Assembly (NCBI GenBank): GCA_944326325.1
Contig: CALVDQ010000001.1
Location: forward strand, 434,001 to 498,000
Direction: 5' to 3'
From: an uncultured Bacteroidales bacterium
Lineage (GTDB): Bacteria; Bacteroidota; Bacteroidia; Bacteroidales; UBA932
Length of the DNA stretch: 64,000 bases
Part shown: piece by piece, positions 53,257 to 61,265 of the stretch
Position numbering within the stretch: the stretch's first letter is position 1
How the letters are laid out: each line of letters opens with the position of its first letter
Made by a program: the position numbers and the translations under genes
Notes under the pieces: generated by a model
Told to the model about the DNA's origin: nothing
Database searches by the model: none
Seen by the model: only the letters and a program-made list of their open reading frames with translations

Positions 53257-53967
53257 GCATCCTTGTCCCTTTGTTCCAGTGTACATCCTGCATATCCCGG
53301 CGGAAAATGCAGTTGTCCGGACGTCGGAAAAACCACAGGATGACATGATTTCCGCGAAAGCCTGTGGTTCCGGGAACCTGAGTACGGAGGCCGGAAGGTA
53401 TCTGTAGGCCTCCCTGTTTCCGGAAATGATCCCGCCTACAGCCGGCAGTATGTGCAGGAAGTACAGTTTGTACAGGGCTCTGAGAATGCGGTTGTCGGGA
53501 ACGGACAACTCGAGTATCACGACTTTTCCTCCCGGCTTGAGTACCCTGTACATCTCCTTGATTCCGGTCTCGAGATGCTCGAAGTTGCGTACGCCGAAAG
53601 CCGCCGACACCCTGTCAAAGTTCCCGTCCGGAAAGCGCAGCTGCTCGCAGTCGCCCTGCTCGAGGACAATCTTGTCCTGCAGCCCTTCCCTGACAATCTT
53701 CTTTCTGCCGATGTCAAGCATATTCGCAGAAAGGTCCACTCCTATCACCAGGCTCCGGCCGGTTATTTTCCGGGCTATGGCGATCGAAAAGTCTCCTGTC
53801 CCGCAGGCTACGTCAAGGATTGCGATCCTGGAACTGCAGTCCACGATTTCCTTCACCGCCTTTTTCCTCCAGGCTCGGTCGATGTCCAGGGACAGGATAT
53901 GGTTGAGCTTGTCATAGGCTGCGGCGATGTTGTCAAACATCTTCCTTACATTTTCCTTTGCGGGCAT
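53158..53967 (-). CDS. ubiE: Demethylmenaquinone/ubiquinone methyltransferase (UbiE/MenG)
   Basis: This 269-residue SAM-dependent methyltransferase performs the final C-methylation of menaquinone. Motif I is LDVACGTGDFSIAIARKI; the MFDNIAAAYDKLNHILSLDIDRAWRKKAV and VSAAFGVRNF segments are highly typical. The family normally ends at the GICRMYTGTK block; here about 33 further residues follow, coded antisense to the end of menA. I chose the ATG at 53965-53967, near the family's usual start; an alternative is the ATG at 54003, which overlaps yidD. It ends the leftward sui1-to-ubiE operon. Confidence 0.93.
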   Translation of the reverse strand: MPAKENVRKMFDNIAAAYDKLNHILSLDIDRAWRKKAVKEIVDCSSRIAILDVACGTGDFSIAIARKITGRSLVIGVDLSANMLDIGRKKIVREGLQDKIVLEQGDCEQLRFPDGNFDRVSAAFGVRNFEHLETGIKEMYRVLKPGGKVVILELSVPDNRILRALYKLYFLHILPAVGGIISGNREAYRYLPASVLRFPEPQAFAEIMSSCGFSDVRTTAFSAGICRMYTGTKGQGCLKQEDHEAGPGKNSEKEGRDYKERQLGVEGLA

Positions 53968-53986
53968 ATATCTGGTCTTTAAATGT

Positions 53987-54235
53987 TCATGGTACGGGAT
54001 CATAACCGCTGCCGCCCCACGGATGGCATCTTGCAAGTCTCCTTACCGTCAGATACAGCCCTTTGAACGGTCCGTATTTCCGGAAGGCCTCCAGAGCATA
54101 CTGTGAACACGTGGGCGTGAACCTGCATGACGGAGGTGTGAACGGGGAGATGCACTTCCTGTAGAACTGGATCAGCAGGATGAAAGGAAATATAGCGATT
54201 TTCTTCAATATGCCCTTAATTTCTCCCGATTTCAT
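53987..54235 (-). CDS. yidD: Membrane protein insertion efficiency factor YidD
   Basis: This 82-residue protein matches YidD, which assists YidC-dependent membrane insertion and follows rnpA in most bacteria. The motif [40 protein letters not shown] is characteristic, with three Cys. An N-terminal hydrophobic/amphipathic stretch suits the membrane surface. It overlaps rnpA by 20 bases and is followed by ubiE. Confidence 0.95.
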   Translation of the reverse strand: MKSGEIKGILKKIAIFPFILLIQFYRKCISPFTPPSCRFTPTCSQYALEAFRKYGPFKGLYLTVRRLARCHPWGGSGYDPVP

Positions 54236-54596
54236 GTCTGATTTCGTCTAAAATCTGCCCGACAGAGGCAAAAATATCCTTGCTTGCAGCAATTTCCTTA
54301 CTGTTGTATATGAACAGGATGTCTGCGCCGCGCCCTTCCGGAATCATGTTTTTCTGGAGCCTGTAGCTCTCCCTGATACGCCGTTTGAGCGTATTCCGCC
54401 ATACCGCCCTCCTGAAAAGCTTCTTCGGTACGGAAATCATGATCCGGCTGTAGGGAAGGCTGTTGTCCGGACGGTAACAGTATCTGAACTCTTTGCAGGT
54501 GCGGAATTTCCCTTTCGCAAGAAGTCCGGCGATGTCCTTCTTGCCGTGCAGCCGTTCTTCTTTCGACAGGGTGAAACGCTGGCGGACCGGTTCCAT
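54216..54596 (-). CDS. rnpA: Ribonuclease P protein component
   Basis: This 126-residue basic protein is the protein subunit of RNase P, which matures tRNA 5' ends together with the RNA component. The N-terminal [15 protein letters not shown], the central [21 protein letters not shown] (RNR motif region), and the small basic size fit. Its stop overlaps the yidD start by 20 bases. It begins directly after the hemD gene. Confidence 0.95.
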   Translation of the reverse strand: MEPVRQRFTLSKEERLHGKKDIAGLLAKGKFRTCKEFRYCYRPDNSLPYSRIMISVPKKLFRRAVWRNTLKRRIRESYRLQKNMIPEGRGADILFIYNSKEIAASKDIFASVGQILDEIRHEIGRN

Positions 54597-55337
54597 CTAC
54601 CTGTTGTTTTCCAGATAGAGTTCTATGGCTTTGGCTACCGACGGAGCTTCCGCTGTCGGGGCCGATATCTCGATTTTAAGTCCGGCCTCGTTCATGGCCT
54701 TGACCACGGATTTGCCGTATGAGACGAACCTGATGTCTCCCTGGCTGAACCCCGGGAAGTTCTCGTAGAGAGACTTGACATCGGAAGGATTGTACAGGAC
54801 TATCATGTCGTACGAGGAGAGGTCCGTATCCTTCAGGTCCCTTGACACTGACTTGACGAATATGGCGCTCTTGAAATCCAGCCCGTTGTCTTCAAACACC
54901 CTGGTGATGTCGTTGCCGGTGGAGTCGGACGTGGCGATAATGAACTTCTCCCCCTTGTGCTTTGTCCCTATCTGTGTGATGAGGGACGAAGCCGATCCGT
55001 CCCCGTAAAATATCTTGCGTTTGCGGTAGACTATGTGCTTCTGCAGGTACATTGCCACGGCTTCGGTGGTGCAGAAATATTTCATTGTCTCAGGGATCTT
55101 GACCCTCAGTTCATTGCACAGATGGAAAAAGGCGTCTATTGTAGACCTTGCGGAAAATACGATGGCGGTATAGTCGAGTATGTTGATTCTCTGGGCCCTG
55201 AATTCCCTTGAGGAAAGCGGCTCTATTGAGAAAAAAGGGACAAAATCGAAGCTGACTCCATATTTCGCAGTTATATCCGCATACGGAGAATTAGCCTTAG
55301 GTGGCTGCTGTGAAATAAGAATATTTCTGACTGTCAT
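54597..55337 (-). CDS. hemD: Uroporphyrinogen-III synthase
   Basis: This 246-residue cytoplasmic enzyme closes and inverts ring D of hydroxymethylbilane to give uroporphyrinogen III for heme/siroheme synthesis. The conserved pieces are FSARSTIDAFF (N-terminal half), CTTEAVAMYLQKH and the YNPSDVKSLYENFPGF block. HemD is poorly conserved; the family call rests on these and on its usual place before rnpA in Bacteroidetes. It abuts rnpA without a gap and follows DUF4271 by one base. Confidence 0.88.
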   Translation of the reverse strand: MTVRNILISQQPPKANSPYADITAKYGVSFDFVPFFSIEPLSSREFRAQRINILDYTAIVFSARSTIDAFFHLCNELRVKIPETMKYFCTTEAVAMYLQKHIVYRKRKIFYGDGSASSLITQIGTKHKGEKFIIATSDSTGNDITRVFEDNGLDFKSAIFVKSVSRDLKDTDLSSYDMIVLYNPSDVKSLYENFPGFSQGDIRFVSYGKSVVKAMNEAGLKIEISAPTAEAPSVAKAIELYLENNR

Positions 55338-55338
55338 A

Positions 55339-55962
55339 TCATAAAAATACTGCCGTAAGCACTAAAATTACTCCCGGCAAAATTTCAAGGACGCAAAGAT
55401 ACAAAAATGCGGTAAAAAACGAGCAACCGTTCCTGAAAATTTGAAATTTCCTGAAAAGGAAAACCAGGTAGACGGCCAGTATGCAATATAACAGGATGCT
55501 TTTTGTAGTCTCTTCAGAAGCTCCTGAAAATGATGATATTCCTGCGGCAATCAGGACAATGGACGACATGATGCAGAAGAAACTTGCCGATGTCCTGAAC
55601 CCGGCCCTGAAAATCTTGTCCCCGACTTTGGGGTGGCGTATGGTCCTGGTGGCCAGGAATCTCAGAAGGTCGAATCCTGCAAATACCCCGCATATACAGG
55701 CGAAATATGCGAAATGCGGCATTCCGGCAAGGAATTCCGGGTCATAGAGCCTGTATTCCGATGCTGTCAGGCAGAACGGAAGGATCATGTACGCGGCGAA
55801 GATGTTCCTGTCGATACCTGACTTTACGCTGTCTTCGAGATTCAGGCATTCCTTCCAGCGCAGAAGGCAGCCTATGAGGGACGGCAGGACATTGGTGATG
55901 TTCCTGACGAGGAGTATGCCGACGATGACGAGTACGGCGGATATGATTCCTGAAAAGTCCAT
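55339..55962 (-). CDS. DUF4271 membrane protein
   Basis: This 207-residue protein has about six membrane helices and belongs to DUF4271, a Bacteroidetes-specific family of unknown function usually located beside hemD. The start is the ATG at 55960-55962 in MDFSGIISAVL; the longer frame adds a hydrophilic leader from DNA that holds the SUI1 3' region. Its stop lies one base before hemD, so the two are translationally linked. Confidence 0.8.
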   Translation of the reverse strand: MDFSGIISAVLVIVGILLVRNITNVLPSLIGCLLRWKECLNLEDSVKSGIDRNIFAAYMILPFCLTASEYRLYDPEFLAGMPHFAYFACICGVFAGFDLLRFLATRTIRHPKVGDKIFRAGFRTSASFFCIMSSIVLIAAGISSFSGASEETTKSILLYCILAVYLVFLFRKFQIFRNGCSFFTAFLYLCVLEILPGVILVLTAVFL

Positions 55963-55981
55963 GAGTCTGGATCTTCCGTGT

Positions 55982-56326
55982 TCAGTTCCCTCTTTTTGCC
56001 TTGTAGCCCATTTCCACGAGCAGTCCTGTGACCCTGTCACGGAAGTCACCCTGGATGGTTATTTCTCCGTCCTTGGCGCTGCCTCCGACCCCGCATTTGA
56101 TCTTCAGTTTCCTTCCGAGCGCGGCGAGGTCCTCTTCTGTCCCGATGAATCCGGACACGAGGGTGACCTGCTTGCCTCCCCTGTTCTTCCTGTCTATCGA
56201 CACGGTAAGCCTCTGGGCTGCAGGAGGAAGCGTGTCGGGCTCCTTTTCCGTCGCTTCTTCATATCTGAAATCAGGGTCGGTCGAATATACCACCCCGAGC
56301 CTTTTTTTCCAGTCGTTGTCTGCCAT
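55982..56326 (-). CDS. yciH: SUI1/YciH family translation factor
   Basis: This 114-residue protein resembles bacterial YciH, the homologue of eukaryotic eIF1. The KNRGGKQVTLVSGFIG and LKIKCGVGGSAKDGEITIQGDFRDRV segments match. It has a short acidic N-terminus. It probably influences start-codon fidelity, as known for the family. It starts 14 bases after a -7 box TATATTTG (complement of 56346-56353) and lies at the head of the hemD operon, divergent from lgt. Confidence 0.9.
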   Translation of the reverse strand: MADNDWKKRLGVVYSTDPDFRYEEATEKEPDTLPPAAQRLTVSIDRKNRGGKQVTLVSGFIGTEEDLAALGRKLKIKCGVGGSAKDGEITIQGDFRDRVTGLLVEMGYKAKRGN

Positions 56327-56456
56327 CTCTCCATGTTATTTCCTGCAAATATAGGAACTGTTTCTGAAATTAATTATACCTTTGCAGTCGGTTTGCCCTC
56401 AACGGCGGCCCGTATTGCCTCATATAACGTACGAGTTTAATGAAACAGAATTGACA

Positions 56457-57338
56457 ATGGTGGACTTGCTTGCGATATACTGGCACGTTGACCCTGAAAT
56501 TTTCCATATCGGGTCGCTGTCGATCAGGTGGTATTCCCTGCTTTTCGTCTCGGGATTCATTATCGGATGGTTTATCTTCAAATGGTTTTTCACAAGGGAG
56601 GGTCTTCCTTTGAAACTGCTTGACCCGCTGCTTTATACCCTGCTTATAGGTACAATCGTCGGGGCAAGGCTCGGACATTGCATTTTCTACCAGCCGGACT
56701 ATTATTTCGGAAGCTGGCAGGGGTTCTGGGAGATTTTCATGCCATGGAAAGGCGGCCTGGCGAGCCACGGAGGCACCATCGCCCTGTTCATCGCCATGTG
56801 GTGGTATGCGAGGCATTACGGCAGGAAGTATGATTTCGACCTGCTGTGGATTCTCGACCGGCTGTGTATCACGGTCTGCTTCGCCGGAGCGCTTATCCGT
56901 CTGGGCAATCTTTTCAATTCGGAAATTTACGGGGATGTGACCGGCCTTCCGTGGGGTTTCGTATTTGAGCTCAGGGGAGAGACCGAACCAAAACATCCTA
57001 CCCAGCTGTACGAGGCTCTGAGCTACACCATACTCGGTTTCATCCTTCTTTATATGTACAGATACAAGCTCGGAAAGCTGAAGAGAGGCACCATCATAGG
57101 GATTTTCTTCATAGTCCTTTTCGGTATGCGTTTCCTCATAGAGTTCATCAAGGAACCTCAGGTAGGGTTCGAGGAAAATATGATCCTTAACATGGGACAG
57201 CTGCTCAGCATACCGTTCATCCTCCTCGGGGCAGGCATCCTGTTCTACAGCCTGAAATGGGGCAAGCCGGCCATGATCGTGCATCCTCAGAAACCGAAGC
57301 CTCAGCCTACCCATTATGCGAAAAGCCTGGAGAAATGA
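56457..57338 (+). CDS. lgt: Prolipoprotein diacylglyceryl transferase
   Basis: This 293-residue inner-membrane enzyme attaches diacylglyceryl to the Cys of prolipoproteins, the first step of lipoprotein maturation. It has about seven helices and the Lgt signature HGG in LASHGGTIALFIAMW, with RLGNLFNSEIYGDVTGLPWG and HPTQLYEA, a conserved core. The start is the ATG at 56457, since the earlier open frame has no signal and lies between divergent promoters. A -7 box TACCTTTG is at 56377-56384. Its stop overlaps the ybaK start (ATGA). Many PUL lipoproteins in the window would be its substrates. Confidence 0.95.
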   Translation: MVDLLAIYWHVDPEIFHIGSLSIRWYSLLFVSGFIIGWFIFKWFFTREGLPLKLLDPLLYTLLIGTIVGARLGHCIFYQPDYYFGSWQGFWEIFMPWKGGLASHGGTIALFIAMWWYARHYGRKYDFDLLWILDRLCITVCFAGALIRLGNLFNSEIYGDVTGLPWGFVFELRGETEPKHPTQLYEALSYTILGFILLYMYRYKLGKLKRGTIIGIFFIVLFGMRFLIEFIKEPQVGFEENMILNMGQLLSIPFILLGAGILFYSLKWGKPAMIVHPQKPKPQPTHYAKSLEK

Positions 57339-57886
57339 CAGGAAATCCGAAAATAGACAGGACTCTGGCTTTTCTCGACGGGCATTCCATCGGATACGAG
57401 CTTTTTACACATCCGCCCCTTCCTACGATAGAGGAAGCGCTGAAGTATTGGAAGAACATAGATTCCACACATTGCAAGAACCTGTTTTTCAGGAACCATA
57501 AAGGCAACAGGCACTATCTCGTGGTCTTCGAATGCCACAAGGAGATGGACATACACAGCCTCGAGCACAGGCTGCATCAGGGGAAACTGTCATTCGCCTC
57601 TGCCGAGAGGATGGACAGGTGTCTCGGGCTTTCCCCGGGTTCGGTATCCCCGTTAGGACTTATCCACGACATCTCGCCGGAAAATCCGGATCCCAGGGAA
57701 CTGTACCCGGAAGGACACAGGGTCAGGCTGTTCCTTGACAGGGACCTGCAGTCTGCGGAAAGACTGAGTTTCCATCCGTGCGACAATACCGCGAGCGTAG
57801 TCATCTCCAACAGGGATTTCATGCGTTTCCTTAAGATATGGGGCGGAGAATACGAATGGCTGGACATGGAAGGTGACCCGGAATGA
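57335..57886 (+). CDS. YbaK/ProX-type aminoacyl-tRNA deacylase
   Basis: This 183-residue cytoplasmic protein matches the YbaK/ProXp editing domain family, which hydrolyses mischarged aminoacyl-tRNA (typically Ala-tRNA(Pro)). Family signs are FTHPPLPTIEEALKYW, the catalytic-type Lys in CKNLFFRNHKGN, and LGLSPGSVSPLGLIHD. The start is ATG 57335, overlapping the lgt stop; the frame extends to 57257 only within lgt. The HAD gene starts 37 bases after its stop, so three genes form one unit. Confidence 0.88.
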   Translation: MTGNPKIDRTLAFLDGHSIGYELFTHPPLPTIEEALKYWKNIDSTHCKNLFFRNHKGNRHYLVVFECHKEMDIHSLEHRLHQGKLSFASAERMDRCLGLSPGSVSPLGLIHDISPENPDPRELYPEGHRVRLFLDRDLQSAERLSFHPCDNTASVVISNRDFMRFLKIWGGEYEWLDMEGDPE

Positions 57887-57923
57887 GGTATCTGTATTAT
57901 TTAACAAGGCGGAATTGCTTAAA

Positions 57924-58697
57924 ATGATCAAGGCTATTTTTTTCGACATCGACGGAACTCTGGTCAGTTTCAAGACCCACGAAATTTCACGCAACACTCT
58001 TGACACTCTTGCCATGCTGCAGCGCAAAGGCATAAGGCTCTTTATCGCGAGCGGACGGCATCTCCTTATCATGGACAATCTTTCAGGCTTCCCGTTTGAC
58101 GGTTATGTCTGCATGAACGGTTCCCTTATCTTCGACAGGGGAGAGCTCATCTACTGCCGGCCGCTTGACCGGGATGACGCAGCCGCTGTGGCGGACTTTG
58201 CCGAGACGAACCATATCCCCTGCGTGGCCTTCATGGAAAAGGAGATAATCATGAACTGCCGGAATGAACTTACCGGCCGGGTCTTCAGGATGATCCGCCT
58301 CCCGGAACCGGACCTGACCCCGTTTTCCCGCCATGCCGGGAAGCCGGTCTGCCAGTATACCATATTCGTGGACCAGGCGACAGAGGACCGGTACCTTTCC
58401 CCGGTGCTGAAGCACTCCGTTACGGCGCGCTGGCATCCTGAGTTCACGGATATCGACCCGGAGAATATCTCCAAGGCAGAAGGTATTTCCAGAGTCATAT
58501 CGCGTTACGGCATACGCAGAGAAGAGGTAATGGCAATAGGCGACGGCGGAAACGATGTCGAGATGCTGGAATATGCCGGTATAGGTGTGGCTATGGGCAA
58601 TGCGACTCCCGATGTGAGGAAGCACGCCGATTTTGTGACATCCACCGTAGACGAGGACGGGATCGTTGCGGCCGTCCGGCATTTCGGTCTCCTGTAA
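57924..58697 (+). CDS. HAD-superfamily hydrolase, Cof type
   Basis: This 257-residue cytoplasmic phosphatase has motif I FFDIDGTL (nucleophile Asp8, Asp10), motif II Ser/Thr in LFIASGRH, and motif IV IGDGGNDVEMLEYAG. The Cof-like cap domain is of type C2b size. Members hydrolyse sugar phosphates, flavin or nucleotide intermediates; specificity is not visible. The ATG at 57924 was chosen because motif I lies only seven residues later; the longer frame is unsupported. Confidence 0.9.
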   Translation: MIKAIFFDIDGTLVSFKTHEISRNTLDTLAMLQRKGIRLFIASGRHLLIMDNLSGFPFDGYVCMNGSLIFDRGELIYCRPLDRDDAAAVADFAETNHIPCVAFMEKEIIMNCRNELTGRVFRMIRLPEPDLTPFSRHAGKPVCQYTIFVDQATEDRYLSPVLKHSVTARWHPEFTDIDPENISKAEGISRVISRYGIRREEVMAIGDGGNDVEMLEYAGIGVAMGNATPDVRKHADFVTSTVDEDGIVAAVRHFGLL

Positions 58698-58741
58698 AAA
58701 GATATCACCATCCGGTTTTGTCCATACTACATGAAAAGATA

Positions 58742-58771
58742 CCGGTCTCGCGATTCACATCGCAAGACCGG
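58742..58771. terminator. Hairpin between the HAD gene and the cyclophilin gene
   Basis: CCGGTCT-c-GCGAT (58742-58754), loop TCAC, ATCGC-a-AGACCGG (58759-58771) forms a 12-bp stem with one mismatch. On the minus strand it is followed by TATCTTTT, so it may serve as a terminator for the leftward cyclophilin gene, though it is about 115 bases past its stop. A nine-codon ORF (ATG at 58798, MKKLFDVEI) follows. Confidence 0.5.
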
Positions 58772-58885
58772 CGCAATTCTAACCTAAAACTTAACCTATG
58801 AAAAAACTATTCGATGTTGAAATTTAGCAATTGCTGTGCCAAATCCGGAATCCCGGAAAAATAATTGTAATTTTTTTTAAAAAAA

Positions 58886-59545
58886 TCATTCCGCATCGTT
58901 TTCCGGAAGGACCGGCTTGATATATTTGATGTGTATATCCTTCACCGGGCGGTCCCTTCTGTCGGTAGATACGGCGGCTATCCTGTCTATTACATCCAGA
59001 CCTTCGACCGTCTCTCCGAAAACCGTATATTCACCGTCGAGCTGGCTGCAGCTCAGTGCATCCTGCACTATATAGAACTGTGATCCGGAAGATTCCTTCT
59101 TGGGGTTGGCCGCATCTCCTCTTCGCGCTGCGGCGAGGGCGCCTTTCTTGTGGGTGAGGGCAGGATTGAACTCTGCCGCTATGGTATAGCCCGGACCTCC
59201 GGTTCCGTAAAGGTCGGCCTTTGCAGGGTCTTTCGTAAGAGGATCCCCCGTCTGTATCATGAACCCGTCGATTACGCGGTGGAAAAGGACTCCGTCATAG
59301 AATCCCTCCGATACAAGCTTTCCGAAGTTGTCCCTGTGCAGAGGTGTCTCGTTGTAGAGTTTCACCCGTATGGTTCCCATGTCGGTAACGATATCGTACA
59401 TAGGTTCTGCCGCTGTGCTTTTTGTCTCTGTCGTCATATCTTTTCCTTTTTTTCCGGACTCGTCCTGGTTCAGTGAAGAAGAGCAGGCTGCCGGGATTGC
59501 CGTTGCAATGATGAATAAAACAAACCTGAAAAATATCCTGTTCAT
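58886..59545 (-). CDS. Cyclophilin-type peptidyl-prolyl isomerase, lipoprotein
   Basis: This 219-residue lipoprotein (signal MNRIFFRFVLFIIATAIPAAC, lipobox PAAC) carries a cyclophilin domain from about residue 60. FHRVIDGFMIQTGDP is the classic catalytic block, with Arg; then SGSQFYIVQ and LDGEYTVFGETVEGLDVIDRI. It should help fold periplasmic or surface proteins. The start is the ATG at 59543-59545; the longer frame would begin at 59602 within a palindrome. The upstream hairpin lies in its leader. Confidence 0.92.
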   Translation of the reverse strand: MNRIFFRFVLFIIATAIPAACSSSLNQDESGKKGKDMTTETKSTAAEPMYDIVTDMGTIRVKLYNETPLHRDNFGKLVSEGFYDGVLFHRVIDGFMIQTGDPLTKDPAKADLYGTGGPGYTIAAEFNPALTHKKGALAAARRGDAANPKKESSGSQFYIVQDALSCSQLDGEYTVFGETVEGLDVIDRIAAVSTDRRDRPVKDIHIKYIKPVLPENDAE

Positions 59546-59573
59546 ATCTGTCCCGTATAAGTTCCTGTTGATC

Positions 59574-59604
59574 CGATGCCCGGACAGCCTGTCCGCAGGC
59601 ATCG
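59574..59604. promoter_or_regulatory. 31-base imperfect palindrome between divergent genes
   Basis: CGATGCC (59574-59580) pairs with GGCATCG (59598-59604), and CGGACAG (59581-59587) with CTGTCCG (59589-59595), leaving one central base and a two-base bulge. It lies 29 bases upstream of the cyclophilin start and about 100 bases before the flippase. It is either a leader hairpin or a dyad operator. Confidence 0.7.
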
Positions 59605-59705
59605 TCCTATAAGATGCAAAACGGATTCAAAAGGTTGCCGAAGACAGAAAGAAAATGTTCCGCCGCATCCGGCACCGGTAAAATTTTCTTAATTTTGCGG
59701 CCATT

Positions 59706-61265
59706 ATGGCAAATCCGTTGAAACAGCTTGCGGGAGAAACCGCCCTGTACGGGCTGAGCACAATCCTCGCCCGGGTAATTAATTTCTTGTTCGTACCGTT
59801 CTACACGAGGCTGCTCAGTACGGAAAGCTACGGTGTGGTAACGGAGTTCATGGCATATATAGCCGTCCTCCAGGTCGTTCTCGTCCTCGGTCTTGAGACG
59901 GGATGTTTCAGGTTCGCGAACAGGAAGGGCACCGATCCTGCCAAAGTCTATTCCGATGCCTTGGGCATGGTATCCATGTCAAGCCTTGTCTTCCTTGTGC
60001 TCATGGTTGTCTTCTCGGACAAAATCGCCGGCTGGCTCGGCTATCACGGCTATGGCAGCTGTATCATGTACATGGGAGGCATCCTGGCCTGCGATTCCGT
60101 GACAGCCATCCTTTTCGCAAAGCTGAGACAGGAGCACAAGGCCCTGAAGTTTGCGCTCCTCAAGACAGTCAAGATACTGACCGAGACAGCCGCGAATTTC
60201 GCATTGTTTTTCGGCCTTCCTGCTTTCTGCAGCCGCCTGTCACAGGCTTCAGGCATCCCGGTGGTGGACCTCGGCCCGTCCGATACATGGCTTCTCGCAT
60301 TCGTTTCTCCGGTCCCTGATTTCAGCTACGTCATTTTCGCGATATTCATAAGCTGCATCGTATGTGTCCTGCTCTTTATCCCGGATCTGCTGAGGTTCCG
60401 GTTCTCGTTCGACAGGAAACTTGCCCGGCAGATGCTTGTCTACTCGCTTCCTCTGATGGTCGCGGCCTTGCCAGGAATCATCAATGATTTTCTGGACAGG
60501 ATACTGTTCCGTTTTTTCGATACCGGCTCGGATGTCTGGCAGTCAAGCCTCGGCATTTTCCAGGCCGGCGTGAAGATATCTGTCATAATGTCGCTTTTCG
60601 TGCAGATGTTCCGTTTTGCGGCCGAACCGTTCTTTTTCCAGCGGGCGGCCGACCGCGGTTCCAGGAAACTCTATGCTGTCGTAATGGAGTACTTCACGGC
60701 TTTCTGCGGCCTGATCTTCCTCGGCGTGATCCTCTATATCGATGTCATTTCGCTTATCCTCGGACGTGATTTCAGGGCAGGCATAAGTGTTGTCCCGATA
60801 ATGCTCCTGTCCTACATGGTGCTCGGGATGCTTTTCAACGTGTCCATCTGGTACAAGCTTTCAGGCAAGACAGGGGTCGCCATCTACATCACCCTTGCCG
60901 GCCTGGCGGTCACGGCTGCGGTGAATGTCATCTTCATGCCGCGTTACTCGTATTTTGCGGCAGCCTGGGGGCATCTGGCGAGCTATGTCGTGATGTTTGT
61001 GATAAGCCTGTCCCTCGGAAACAGGCACTATCCCATTCCTTACAGATGGAAGAGGATCGCTTCCATATTCCTGGCCATGGGGATGGCATACGCTTTGGCC
61101 GGGACCGTAGACAGGATCTTCTTCAAGGATGCTTCATTCTCCTCTTCCCCGGGGGCGATGGCCGGCAAGCTTGCCGCCAATACCCTTTTCATCCTTGCAT
61201 ACCTGGTCTTCGCATATCTGGCGGTACACAGGAAAAATGCCGCATACCTGTCAGGACAGCAGTAG
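59706..61265 (+). CDS. Polysaccharide flippase (Wzx/MATE-like)
   Basis: This 519-residue protein has about 12-14 membrane helices and matches the polysaccharide-biosynthesis flippase family. The N-terminal TALYGLSTILARVINFLFVPFYTRLLSTESYGVV region is characteristic, and later paired helices follow the PST/MOP pattern. It probably moves lipid-linked glycan across the inner membrane. No neighbouring glycosyltransferases are present, so the glycan is unknown. A -7-like box TAATTTTG at 59690-59697 lies eight bases before the ATG, so the transcript may be almost leaderless. Its 3' end overlaps the convergent transporter by 15 bases. Confidence 0.88.
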   Translation: MANPLKQLAGETALYGLSTILARVINFLFVPFYTRLLSTESYGVVTEFMAYIAVLQVVLVLGLETGCFRFANRKGTDPAKVYSDALGMVSMSSLVFLVLMVVFSDKIAGWLGYHGYGSCIMYMGGILACDSVTAILFAKLRQEHKALKFALLKTVKILTETAANFALFFGLPAFCSRLSQASGIPVVDLGPSDTWLLAFVSPVPDFSYVIFAIFISCIVCVLLFIPDLLRFRFSFDRKLARQMLVYSLPLMVAALPGIINDFLDRILFRFFDTGSDVWQSSLGIFQAGVKISVIMSLFVQMFRFAAEPFFFQRAADRGSRKLYAVVMEYFTAFCGLIFLGVILYIDVISLILGRDFRAGISVVPIMLLSYMVLGMLFNVSIWYKLSGKTGVAIYITLAGLAVTAAVNVIFMPRYSYFAAAWGHLASYVVMFVISLSLGNRHYPIPYRWKRIASIFLAMGMAYALAGTVDRIFFKDASFSSSPGAMAGKLAANTLFILAYLVFAYLAVHRKNAAYLSGQQ

